In this document: positions 1 through 10,935 of the stretch, one piece after another
Layout: each line of letters begins with the position of its first letter
How positions within the stretch are numbered: the stretch's first letter is position 1
Assembly (NCBI GenBank): GCA_015679605.1
Contig: JAAAVE010000021.1
Coordinates: 30,106 to 48,756, forward strand
Direction: 5' to 3'
DNA length: 18,651 nt
From: Podila epigama
Lineage: Eukaryota > Mortierellomycota > Mortierellomycetes > Mortierellales > Mortierellaceae
Program-made: the position numbers and the translations under genes
The notes under the pieces: generated by a model
Seen by the model: only the letters and a program-made list of their open reading frames with translations
Told to the model about the DNA's origin: nothing
Databases searched by the model: none

Positions 1-262
1 CCCCCCCCTCTCCGTTATTCTACTCTTTTCTTCTCTTTTCTCTCTCTTTTCTCTGTCTTTCTCTCTTCCTTCCCTACTCACGCACCTCATTCTCCATTTC
101 CTTCATCTTCACCCCCACTACTCACAAGCTACTCCATCTCTCTCACTCCTACCTCCTCTACGCTTGTGACATTCCTCCTTTCCTCTCTTCCTTCAACGCT
201 GCATTTTGTCAAAACAGAACACTTCAAACACATCTCTCGTCATCATCAACACAATACAAAAC
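1..262 (+). promoter_or_regulatory. Pyrimidine-rich upstream region and leader of the Ras GEF gene
   Basis: This stretch is almost continuous C/T on the plus strand from the window edge to about position 180, then A/C-rich up to the start codon at 263. No other gene is visible here. Long coding-strand C/T tracts just before the start are common in fungal promoters and leaders. The exact transcription start cannot be read from the sequence, and the window edge may cut the promoter. Confidence 0.55.
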
Positions 263-3200
263 ATGGTCTCGGAGAACCTGGACGACGGCGAGGTGGTCCT
301 GGTGAGGGCCATGTACGATTACGAGTCAGAGGACGCCACGAACCTCACCTTCAAGAAGGACGACGTGATCCAGGTTCTAGCTCAGCTCGAGTCTGGCTGG
401 TGGGCTGGGCACTGCCAAGGCAGACAGGGCTGGTTCCCTTCCAACTATGTCGAGTTGCTCGATGAAGACGACTTGGACTCTTTGGACGAAGAAGATGATC
501 TCGATGTAAGTTTATTTTTTCCCATTTCCCTCTCATCATCTCCTTCCATAATCCATTTTCAACATTACAACATTTGAATTCTCTAAACTCAAATGTATAC
601 ACGAACATATACATCTTTTTGAGAGTCAGTTCAAACTCAGGAAGGGTGACAAAAAAAGAGAAGAGAACCAAGAGGCAAAAAGATAACGAGCGGTACACGG
701 AAATGAATGAACGACGCTTTTTTTCATTTTTTTTTCATGGCCAACAATTGACCGTGGGTGAGTGAGCGTGTGAGAGAGTGCATGGGATCAAAAAGAAAAA
801 AAAAAAGAGTGAACTAATTGAATAGAGCCAAAACTAAACTTTGTATACAAAGACCGCCAGGCAAGGCTTATGCACAAGACCATGGGCATCTGTATTTCAT
901 GTTTTTATAAATGGTTTGCATGGTTCATTGGATCGATCGTGGGGATATTCGTTGTGGTTGTTGGGATGTGGCAGTAACTGTGGTGTGTGTTTGATGGTGT
1001 GTCTGCGGTGTGTTGCGTGGTGTTCTGCGTGGTGTATTGTTTTGTGTGAAGTGTAGTTGCAAAAAGTTGTGTTTTTTGGAGTTGTAACATGTCGAGTGTC
1101 TCTCCCCCCTCCTTTTTTTTTTTTTTTTTTTTGTCTTCACGAGCTTTGCAACGGCACACTTGGTCCACCTTGCGCACACATCCAAACATACAAACATGCA
1201 AACTGCCGAGCCTATTCTACAACACGACCATATGACAAAGCAAATGAGATGCAAATTACTCATTTGAATGTGTATCTCTCTCTCTATCTCTCTCTCGCTC
1301 ACTTGAAATCGTGTCAATAGAACGGAGACGACCTCTGGTTGCCACAGACAACACCTGATGGCCAAGTCTTTTATTATAACCAGCGGACACAGGAATCGAG
1401 CTGGACCATTCCCGAACCCGAGGACAGAGCAAGCATTGTGAGTAGGGGCACTGCTGACACTACTGGCCAGGAAACAAACACTTCAGGCAAGTATTTTCGC
1501 ATATCCTTTGTTGGCGTTCCCCGCCCTCCACTTTAAACGAACGTTCAAAGTGTGTCTGTTTTGTGTGTAGTGTTTATGTGGTGTGGGTGTACCTGTATCT
1601 GTGTGTGTGTTTCTGTGTTTCCTTGTGAGAGATAGAGAATGAGATGGAGAGACAAGGAAGAAATAGGCTCTATTTGACCGTTGTTCTGATGTGCCATCAC
1701 AAGAGGAGAAAGGAGAAAGGGGGGCAAACCCAAACAGCGACAGTAACAACATCAACAACAACAAACAACCATCGACAACGACTTTGACAACAACAACAAC
1801 AGCAGCAAGCAACTTTAAAAAAGAAGAAATGCTGCAAGGACACAACACATGAACACACACACAGACACACACAGAGAGACAAAACGGCAATCGAAGAAAT
1901 GGAACGATATGCAAAAGTGGTCATCAAAGTTAGTTTCTTTGCAGCCTGACAAAAAAAAATATGGGTAGCAAATGAGTTGACATATTCTCCCTTTGTCCTA
2001 ATTTATCCATTCATCAATGCTCATCCAAAACCAACATACATGCAAACCCTCCTTGGAAGGGGAGGATATCACAAGAGCGATGGATGAATGGACAGGGGAA
2101 CATGACATTGAAAAAAAAAAAAAAAAAAAAAGTACCATGCACGGACCAGAAAACAAAAGAAAAGTGACCCATGTGGCTTCCCCAAATTACAAATGGGAGG
2201 AAGAAAAAAAGAGTATGCATGCACGACATTGCCTGATATCTGTCATGGTATGACTGACAGGCGGCGTCACTTTTGATGCAGACAACTTGCTTGCAAAAGT
2301 CTGTGAACAGTTATTTCCATTGTTTGGTTTAGTGGACTTGCTCTATCACTCTTTCTTTCGCTCACTTTCACTCCACTTTGAACAATTTATTCAATTCCTG
2401 CACTCTCACCTCAGCTTTGTTTCTGTTGTTGTACACTCTCCTCTTTTGGACTCTACGTTCACAATCTAACCTTTCTGACTCTGGATGAATGATATCTTTT
2501 TAATGTAGGCAAAGCAGGATGGTCGGTGCGCGAGTCAACCTCGAACGGAAATGGCTGGTACAACTCTGAAGCCGAGGACGATGAACAAGACCAGGACGAT
2601 GAACAAGGTTCAAGCATTCACTCATCCTCACACGATAAGGTAAAGAAAAAGAAGAAAGAAAATGAAAAATCAGCCCACACGAACACACCCATCCATCTTC
2701 TTAACGTGACGAACAAAGCGTGGCCACGACATGAGGCGTCTGATTCAGAGTGACTAAGCAAGGATATGCCTTACCCGCGTAATGGTCTCTCCATCCCATC
2801 CCATGCCATGCCAAATCCGAACCAGTATTCATTGTTGTAACATTGAATATGTCTCATCTTTTACTTTTTTTTCTCTTGTAGAATAATGCTGCAGAGAATG
2901 CCCAGACCTTGGCTGCTGTCAGGAAACCCTCAGGACTTGCTCCTACAGCTCAAGAGGCTGTTGAGGGCCTTCCCCCACTGCCCCTCCTTCCTAACCCCTT
3001 TGACCCCGAACCCACCTGGGAGTCACTCAGCGACCACACTCTCGCAGCCATCGACAACCTCCTTCAATCGATCGAGAACGGCTACAAGCCATACTTTCTC
3101 ATTCAATCCTCTATTGTGGTCGAGGCCATCCGCGTCATGCTCTATGCCTCCGGTACTGTCGACAAGGATGCTACCATCATGCGCCAGCACCGTAGCCTAA

Positions 3201-6200
3201 AAATGCATCATCGCCAAATCATGGCCGCCCTCTCCAAACTCGTCCTCTCGGCCAAAATGGCCTCTGGTGTTTGGCCCGCCGCCGATGCTGTCATCAAGCT
3301 CCAGGCAGACGCCAAAGAGGTCAGGTCTGCTGCTCAGAACTATATCGCAACTGCCATGGCTGCCCAGGTCACTGTCCATCAAGTAGATGCGCGCCTAGTC
3401 ACAGATGTCAAGAGCCCACTTCATGCCAAGGCTGATTCAAAGTCGCTCGAGCGTGCCCTCTCCAATGGTTCACTCAAGGCACATGATGGGTCCATGGGGG
3501 GCGAGCGCAAGGTCTTTGGCGTCCAGATGAGTACCCAAAGCATCCTCAGCCAGCTCGATTATTACTCCAAAAGCGCGACCAAGGCTGTCACTGTCCTAAC
3601 CATGCAGCTCGAGAAACTTATTGAGAACCCTGCGCCCCCAGCACGCAGTCCAGGAGTGAATGGCATCTCCACTCCTTCCCCTGTCATGAACTCGTCCCAG
3701 TCAGCCCAGTTGGTCACTCAAACGCGCCAGACTATTTCTCAGATTGGTTCGCTTCTTACCTTGGTCACAGATTTTTGCACCACAACCCTGTCAGAGACGT
3801 CTGGCATTCCTGAAAAGGTGTTTACTGACGTCAAGACAGCCAAACAGGCTCTCCATAGCACAACAGCATCTCTTGTCCTGGCCATCCAATCTGCGACGGA
3901 CCTGTTGGCGCTCGGACAGACGCTGGATCTTGCCCTGAACATGGCACTGTCGACAGACCAGGCAACACAGAGTCTTGTCCAGGCGACTCGGGTCCTGATT
4001 CAGGAAAAGGAAGAGGCCGACGCCAGGGCCCCGCCTCGCCCAGTGGCAGCAGCAGCTCCTGAACGCTATTCTATGGACAGAAAACCATCGTTAGCGCCCT
4101 CGACCGAGCGTCCAGAGACTAACTATAATCACGACAATGATTCCGACATTGAGCCCGACCTTGCGCCCCGACATGCAGCCAATAATGGCGCAAATCGTCT
4201 CCGATCTGACTCTGGTGGGCTGGTCCCTGCCGGCGGCTGGGGTCCTCAGGGAGGGGAGTATGCCAACTATCAGAACTCGAGTTTTGCTAATAGTGCATCA
4301 CCAGGGCGATTTGAAACCCGAGGCGACAAGGTGAAGAAGGTGCTTGGGGACGATGCCCCAAGCCAAGGAGGGAATAGTACTTGGTATTTGGATTACAACT
4401 ATCATAAGGATGATCTTATTTTGAACTCTGAGGGCCAAGTCAAAGGAGGCACACTACCAGCACTGATTGAGCGATTGACACTGCACGATGGTTTAGACTC
4501 GAACTTTATTGCAACGTTCCTGTTGACCTATCGGTCGTTCACGGATACGAAGGAGCTGTTTACCTATTTGTTCCACCGATTCACGATCCAGCCACCCCTT
4601 GGATTGGATCCTGCAGAGCTCGAGATTTGGACGGAAAAGAAACAGACGCCTATCCGCTTGCGAGTGTTCAACATTATCAAGTCGTGGCTTGAGAACTATT
4701 ACCTGGAGGATGAGCAGGATGACCACCAGGCACTGGCGATGATCAAAGAGTTTTCGAGCTCCAAGGCGATGAAGGATACAATGAGTTTTGCAGCAGTGCA
4801 GCTGATCAAACTTGTTGAGAAGCGCGAGCAGTCGGATGGAGCATTCCGAGTGATGGTGTTGAACTTAACGACACAGGCACCCCCTCCGATTCTGCCACGT
4901 AATCTGAAGAAGATCAAGTTCCTGGAACTGGACCCACTCGAGTTTGCACGACAGCTGACGATTATGGAGGCAGCGGCCTATAATAAGATCCGACCAGTGG
5001 AATGTCTGGACAAGGCCTGGACCAGCGAGGACCCCAAGAAGGCGGCCAAGGCAGTGAACATTAAGAAGATGATTGAATCGAGCAATTTATACGCTAATTG
5101 GATTGATGAGCTTGTCTTGAGTGAGAAGGAACTCAAGAAGCGTGTTCTCATTATCCGTCACCTTGTTCTGATTGCCGAGGTAAATATCGATGACGGGGGT
5201 TTTTTTTGGAAATGTTTTTATTTTTCCCGTTCGTTATCTTTCAAAAATGTCTACATGCACACACACACTTGTACAAACTAACTAACTAACTGTGGAACGT
5301 TTGCTCTTGTTCTAGAAACTACGCGTGCTCAATAATTTCAGTATGCTGTCGACGACAATGGCAGCACTGTCACAGTCACCTATTCATCGTCTCAAGCGCA
5401 CATGGGAACAGGTACCGCAACGGACGATGCAGTCGTTTATCGAGCTGCAGACACTGATGGGAGTGGCCAAGAACTGGGCCGATTACCGTGAGCTGTTGCA
5501 TTCGGTGAATCCGCCATGTGTACCCTTTGTGGGCATTTACCTGACAGATTTGGTGATGGTGGAAGATGGTAACCCGAACTATCTCAAAAAGTCGAACCAC
5601 CTCATCAACTTTTACAAGCGAGTCAAGACCGCGGAGGTGATCCGAGAGATTCAACAATACCAGTCGGTGCCTTACTGTCTTACATCTGTGCCTGAGATCC
5701 AGGCGTTTATCCGAAAGGGCATGGATTGTACAAAGTCTGTAGCAGATTTGTATGATATGAGTCTTGCACTGGAACCTCGGTAAGTATCTATCATTGTTGT
5801 TATTATTGAACGAGTCCTTTATCACTTTTTTGAAAGGTCAACATGGTCGTGGTGATGGTGGTGTTGATGACAGTAGAATCTAACCTTTCACCTTTATATT
5901 ATAAAAAATTGTGAAATTGAGTAGTGAGCGTGGCGATGAAAAGATTGCGCGCATGTTGACCGAATCTGGCATGTTGTAGCAATAGAGCAAAGTATACCTT
6001 TTTTTTTCCTTTGGGAAAGTAGCGAATGAAGGACGTGATATCTTAATTTTACACTGATGGTTTGTGGTTGGTATTCTTGAAGTTGAACAGTTGGACAAGA
6101 TGGGATAAATGATTGAAAGACATGGTGCGATAGGATGTGAGGCTCCATTGACGGGTAAAGAAGAAATGGTAGCCTCACATTGTTGCCACAACAGAATGGG

Positions 6201-6358
6201 ATAGCCACAATGAGGGATAGCCACAAGGGAGTTAAAAAAAGGCACCACACAATACCATGAAGAAAAGAAAAGAAAAGAAAAGAAAAGACATGGAGTCCCC
6301 TATCCACAATCAACAATCATGTCTTTTTCTCCGTTTCAGGATGTTGGAGACAGGGTGA
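263..6358 (+). CDS. Ras guanine nucleotide exchange factor (SH3-WW-RasGEF_N-RasGEF), six exons
   Basis: Predicted Cdc25-type activator that loads GTP onto Ras, probably at the plasma membrane. Exons: 263-505, 1321-1486, 2509-2639, 2882-5179, 5316-5779, 6340-6358; all phases close to about 1106 residues. An SH3 domain lies at about 12-66 (AMYDY at 16-20, GWW at 45-47, SNYV at 60-63). A WW domain lies at about 86-113 (W87, YYN at 99-101, W109, P112). An acidic Ser-rich linker is followed by a helical middle region (about 205-560), a disordered part, RasGEF_N (about 682-830) and the RasGEF catalytic domain (about 859-1101, with FLELDPLEFARQL near its start and ending in EPR). ATG 263 sits in a good context; no upstream in-frame ATG is seen. 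Intron 2 has a GC donor. The last intron's donor overlaps a stop codon, so the unspliced form ends five residues earlier. SH3-bearing Cdc25-type exchange factors are known in fungi; the WW domain is read directly here. Confidence 0.93.
506..1320 (+). other. Intron 1 of the Ras GEF gene (815 nt)
   Basis: GTAAGT donor and a CAATAG acceptor, phase 0, joining the acidic end of the SH3 exon to the WW exon. The interior is low-complexity: T runs, a GTGT-rich stretch around 960-1050, a long T run near 1112-1132 and a CTCT stretch before the acceptor. No coding signal or RNA gene was recognised. It is long for a fungal intron. Confidence 0.8.
1487..2508 (+). other. Intron 2 of the Ras GEF gene, GC-AG type (1022 nt)
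   Basis: The donor reads CAG|GCAAGT, which is the usual GC-AG donor consensus, and the acceptor is AATGTAG. Phase 1 on both sides gives an uninterrupted reading frame from the WW exon (ending ACT TCA G) into GC AAA GCA GGA. The nearby GT at 1491 would leave phase 2, which no nearby acceptor satisfies. The interior holds GT repeats, CAA repeats (about 1740-1810) and an A run (about 2110-2130). No other gene was recognised. Confidence 0.75.
5780..6339 (+). other. Last intron of the Ras GEF gene (560 nt), donor overlapping an in-frame stop
   Basis: The donor is CG|GTAAGT, where TAA at 5781-5783 is in frame. The acceptor is a strong T/C tract ending TTTCAG at 6339. Splicing adds a 19-nt exon encoding Met-Leu-Glu-Thr-Gly and TGA. 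Retention would end the protein directly after Glu-Pro-Arg. The interior contains a T run near 5999-6008 and an AAAAG repeat. Confidence 0.7.
6260..6288 (+). repeat. AAAAG pentanucleotide microsatellite
   Basis: More than five tandem copies of the AAAAG unit lie inside the last intron of the Ras GEF gene. It is likely to be length-variable. No functional role is visible. Confidence 0.85.
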
Positions 6359-7021
6359 AAGAGAGAAGGTGTCCATCAGTCTGTTTGGGTTAGAAAACAA
6401 GCCCAATGGTGGAGACATGAACAGGACAAGTTTTTTTGTCCTTTTTTTCGTTTTGTCGTTTTTGTCGTTGTGTGCCGTGTATGCTGTGTGTGTGCTGTGG
6501 AGCATTCATTTTCACCTTTTTCTTTCTTTCTTTTTTTCACTCTTTTACTCATTCATTCACCCATTCCCTCCCATTCACTTTCTTTTCTTTTCTTTTCTCT
6601 TGCACTTTTCGTCGTCATCGTGTTCACATTCTTCTCTCATTCATTCACCCACACACACTCTCTTCTCTCTTCATTCAATCTACATTCACTCGCATTCTCT
6701 TTTCATTCACTTTTCAATCGCACACTTCTTTTCTTCCCCAAAGTTCACCTCATTCGCTCTTTTTGTCCCACCCTGACCCTTCAACAACTACATTCCTACC
6801 TTCTACATACTCCATTCTCTTTGATTAACGTCAAATCGCTGCATCATTCGCTTGCTTAATTCAAGGTAATTCCTTTTCTTTTAAAAAATTGTCTGCTCAT
6901 ATAGTGTTTACAGCCATTCTCACCAAGAAAAAGACATCTATTCCTGTTCCTCATTCAACTTGTCACTTTGCACACAATATCAACGTACAACTGATAGAAC
7001 ATAGACAGACGAACACTCAGT
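6359..7021 (+). promoter_or_regulatory. Intergenic region: Ras GEF 3' end, then pyrimidine-rich promoter and leader of the NYN gene
   Basis: The first 100 or so bases should be 3' untranslated region of the upstream gene. From about 6500 to 6800 the plus strand is strongly C/T-biased, with many TTTC, TCATTC and CCCATTC units. The base composition then becomes mixed and A/C-rich up to the start codon at 7022. Several open frames cross this tract, but their products are Ser/Phe/His low-complexity from C/T repeats, and I do not regard them as genes. Confidence 0.55.
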
Positions 7022-9136
7022 ATGCGGATACCATGGGATCCGCCGCCTCCAACCTACACCAGTAGTCACAGCAACAGCAACGTACACCAACAGCACTCTT
7101 CATCATCACCGACTCCAACACACACCCCGAATGACACTCACAACCTTACCATCAACCGTCTTATCATGACAACGGAAAATGTCATCACTACACTTCCTCC
7201 TCTTGATGGCCACAGTGCTGCCTCCTCAACGGTCGACTCAACTGTACGAACGCATTCGCTCGGAAACCTTGGCCCTGTAATATCGTTCTTGGATCTCGAG
7301 AAGAGAGATCTCTTGACTGGCCACCACCTCCAGGGCTATCAGAATCAGCAACAGCATTTGGTCGCAACAGCGCTGACATATGATGATACCACTTTTGAAC
7401 CGTACACTACCTCTGCCGCAGCAACAGTGGCACCTGGTACAGCAGCAGCAGTAACAAATGCAACAACAGGCTCTCTTGGTGATATAATGCAGGTACTCCG
7501 ATACCTAAAAAGAGAGCGCCACCAACTGGAAGCTCACCGCCATACACCCCGATCTACAGAAACAGCTACAGAAGCAACACCATTACCCGTGATGTCCAGG
7601 CACCATCAATCGATCAAGCAGGGACAAGATGGCCTCTGCCTTACCTTTGATTTGGACACGCACAAGAGGGCTCCTCTGTCTCAAGACAAACAAGCCAGCA
7701 GCCATGACAATCCATTGAATCCGCCAACACTTGTTCATAAATCCACTTCATCTACTTCCAAACGGAACAAGCTCAAGAAAAAGGCATCACGTCGCATATT
7801 GCCTGTCGATGAGCCATCCAGCACCTCTGCTGGTGGTGACGAGGTTTCTTCCGACTCTGACCAAAAGGAAACTATAGCCGAGGAGACGACCAACATGCAA
7901 CACACGCATGTCGACTGCTCAATTGTCAGTTCCAACAAACTCGAAACAATGACACAGGAGCCTGAGATGGGCATCCAACCCGAGTTACGCGAACAAACAA
8001 AAAATAGCATGTCAACCATCAACAATACTGCAATCGCGACCCTATCGACTTTTTCTGTCGCTGCCTCTACCGCTATCACAGGCACTGCTACTACAGCTAC
8101 TACAGCTACTACAGCTGGCACAACCACATCAAGGACATCCATGCCAACATCCTACACAAGGAAATGGAGGCACTGGAGGTCATACAAGGTGCTGAATGAG
8201 ATGAAGGCCCACTTCGAGAACGACCTGGCTTTGATAGAGTCGAGCGATGAAAGCTCTACGATACTAGTCCATGAGCCAAAATTCAAAATCCTAACCAAAC
8301 GGCATGTTCGGGCCAGCAGTTCTTCAGATACTGACCAAGACCAAGACAACGACAATGACCTAGACGAACATCCTGTTCGCTTTATACCCGGCAACTTGCC
8401 TCATACTCTCAGCACAACTAAGCCGCGGCTCTTTTGGTCAGCGAATTCGGAATATGTCGCCCAGCAACGTCGAATTCTCAAGACAAAGGGCCCTCCAGCC
8501 GACAAGGAGAACGGCCTTGGTGTCGCCCTCACTCCAACGACCTCTGCGCAAAGCAAGAGCGAGGAGTCAAGTGCGTCCTCCAGTCGTCTCCTGGCCATGC
8601 GTAAGCGGGACATTTTTCTTGTCTCTAATAGAGCAGACGCGCTCAAGAAGGCGCCCTCTTGCTCATCAACTATGGTCAAAGACTCGGCCACGTCTGATTC
8701 TTCAGGACCATCGGAGAAACTACTTTCTCTACAATCCAAACTATTGCAGCCCACAGTCGAGCCCTCCAGTCAGAAAAGTCTTTGGCCAAAGACGGCTCAA
8801 TCACTTTCACAGTCCTTCTCCCTCCGTCCGATGAAGGCCATTGTATCTGCTGTCAAGGGTGGCGCTATTACTAGAACGACGACACAGCCAGTACCACCCT
8901 CGAGTAGAGTCTTTGTCTTTGTGGACAACTCGAATATTCTGACAGGGTTCTACCATTACCATGAGCGCTGCATTGGTCTTGCCTCAACATTGTCGACTAC
9001 CACAGCCCGACCATGTCAACCGCAGTTCAAGACCGTACAAGGAGACATTGAGACTCGCTCCTCGTTCCCATTGAATGGCTCGTCTTTGTTATCACATGAG
9101 GAGGAAGAGGACGAGGAGGACGAGGAAGAGGAAGAA

Positions 9137-9168
<32 letters not shown>

Positions 9169-10321
9169 AGAGGATGAGGGGGAGGACGAGGACGAGGAGG
9201 AGGAGGCTAAGGAGTGCGAAACGGATTCTGACGAAGAGATCGTTGTTTATCCGCGAGTCGCTATTGAAAAGAACTTGAATCAGAGCAATTCTAGCTCGAA
9301 CGTGACCAAGTCTAGAAGTAACAACGCCACGGACGATCGTGGCCTATCCATGACTGGTTCCGATACCAGCGATGAATCCTATGTCGGCACTCTGGATGAG
9401 AGTACTACCTCGTCTCCGAGTCAGTGTCCAATGTCGTCCCCAAAGGTGGCGACGCAAGACGATACGTCAACAGCACCAGCGAGCCGTGCTCCAAAGACAA
9501 TGATGGTTTCTGGTTGGGACTCTAGGCCCACATTTGATTATGCAGCATTTTTCAATCTGATTGAGAGGTCTCGTTCAGTTGAACGAAGGATCCTTGTTGG
9601 ATCTGCACCCCTCTTTCAAGAACTGGATGTGGCGTTGGAGCATCGATATGAGACCATTGTCTTGCGGCGCGTCAAAAAATTTGTCCAAGGAGAACTAGGC
9701 GCTGTTCCAGTACCGACCAAGCAGCCTCGGTATCCAGTCCACAGCATTAATGAAGGAGCCGGAGCAGGGGTTTTATTGGGAGCCTCTTGCAAAGATGGCA
9801 TCGGTGGCACCAGTTCTGGTACTGGAACTAACTCAGAACCTAGCACTGGTGGCTGTAACACACATTCTAGTCTGAAAGAGTCTCATAAGAATGCGAGACA
9901 ACAACAACAACAACCATCTTTGTCTGTGTCAGGTCAGGGAGAACAATGTGTAGACGAACTGTTGCATCTCAAGATGCTCGAGACACTCTTGGACCATGAA
10001 CCTGCAGTGATGGTTCTAGCGACGGGCGACGGTGGTGATAGCGAGTTTGGCGGACAGGGCTTTTATGGAGTGATTAAGCGGGCGTTGGAGCGTGGTTGGC
10101 AGGTGGAGATTGTGAGCTGGGAGGACCAGCTGAGTGGGGTCTATCTTGAGTTGGCGCAAGAGTACAAGTACCCGCTGCGTCATGGCTATGACTTTGGCTA
10201 TGGCTATGGCTATGGCCATGATGGCAAGCATGCTTCGACAGCCAAGCGATCACCACGCAAGGGCAGTCTTCGCATTATTTGCCTTGACTGGATAGGGCAG
10301 CATTTTATGCAACATTCCTGA
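7022..10321 (+). CDS. NYN (PIN-fold) domain ribonuclease-like protein with large internal insertions
   Basis: Intronless 1099-residue protein. The C-terminal third carries pieces of an NYN domain, the Mg-dependent RNase fold related to PIN/LabA. The first strand is VFVFVDNSN with D635 and N638. A helix/strand block follows (about 837-893). Next come D978 in VDELLHLKMLETL, the LATGDGGDSEF block with D1003 and D1006, and VEIVSWEDQLSG. The last piece is LRIICLDWIGQHF, close to the C-terminus. The candidate acidic metal ligands are retained, so activity is plausible but untested. Insertions interrupt the domain: about 190 residues including a Glu/Asp run (about 694-731), about 80 Gly/Ser/Gln-rich residues, and a Gly-Tyr repeat (about 1059-1070). 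The N-terminal 620 residues are Ser/Thr-rich and mostly unrecognised; a basic/aromatic patch around 8150-8210 looks more structured. ATG 7022 is the first start; Met49 is an alternative. The RNA substrate is unknown. Confidence 0.85.
9098..9210 (+). repeat. GAGGAA-type repeat encoding a poly-acidic run
   Basis: Nearly uninterrupted GAG/GAA/GAC codons give about 36 residues, nearly all Glu or Asp, inside the NYN protein. The shifted frame of the same repeat yields an Arg/Lys-rich open frame, which is a by-product. Tandem triplets of this kind expand and contract easily, so length is probably polymorphic. Confidence 0.9.
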
Positions 10322-10935
10322 AAGCCTTGTTTTATTATTTTTTTTTTCTTTTTATCTTTGTAACTCTTGTTGAGTGAGGTAAAAAAATCAAAAAAATGGC
10401 CTGTGTTCCTGCAGGGCACGATGGAATGTAGGACGTTGTATAGTTGTACGTTGACTTCAGTGAATGAATGAATCTTGCCTCAATACTCGAGCTGTCCTTT
10501 GTTACTTGGAATGAATGAGGTTGTCAGCCTGTGCCCATAGACTACTCACTTGCTCCTACAATGAGTCAATGGGTCAGATGGCTTTTTTTTTTTTTCCTTT
10601 TATACATTTGGCTGTTGGCTGTTGGGAGTAAAATAGGGAAAAAAAAGAGAGCGCCACTCTGTATGGGGCGCCAGAATGTCCAACACGACGTCATATGTCT
10701 CACCTGGAGTGGAGGAACAAACTTTGGGCGAAGGAGCGAGAAAGAACGAGCTTATTGATATTTTTTTTTTTCTTTAGAGCTTTCTTTGTTCTTTTCCTTC
10801 TTTCTTCATTCCATTCCATTTCATTCCATTTCATCATTTCATTCAAGTTCTCATAAGTTCATCGTTCAGCAAATCTCCTTTCATTTCAACACCCTAAGGC
10901 ATAGACAACACATAAACACAAACACGTTTAATTGC
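10322..10935 (+). promoter_or_regulatory. Intergenic region: NYN gene 3' end, then upstream region of the PPxY membrane protein gene
   Basis: The left part is T/A-rich 3' untranslated sequence. GACGTCAT at 10687-10694 resembles a CREB/ATF-type bZIP element and lies about 245 bases before the next start codon. Positions 10761-10850 form a coding-strand C/T tract with repeated CATTCCATT units, then an A/C-rich leader to the ATG at 10936. No further gene is supported. Confidence 0.45.

Noticed and set aside
905-1365. Minus-strand open frames across intron 1 of the Ras GEF gene
   Set aside because: They are Lys/Thr/His low-complexity from A and CA repeats, with no domain, and lie inside a well-supported intron.
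1491-1496. GTATTT as a conventional donor for Ras GEF intron 2
   Set aside because: It leaves phase 2, while the acceptors at 2508, 2514 and 2517 all require phase 1. The GC donor at 1487 closes the frame.
5860-6060. Possible box C/D snoRNA in the last Ras GEF intron
   Set aside because: A TTGATGA is present, but the nearest CTGA is about 185 bases away and no paired C'/D' boxes or terminal stem are seen.
6369-6859. Three overlapping plus-strand open frames rich in Phe, Ser and His
   Set aside because: All arise from the C/T-rich tract before the NYN gene, which has no stop codons because of its base composition.
9075-9278. Arg/Lys-rich open frame inside the NYN gene
   Set aside because: It is the shifted frame of the GAGGAA repeat that encodes the poly-acidic run; the composition follows from the repeat alone.
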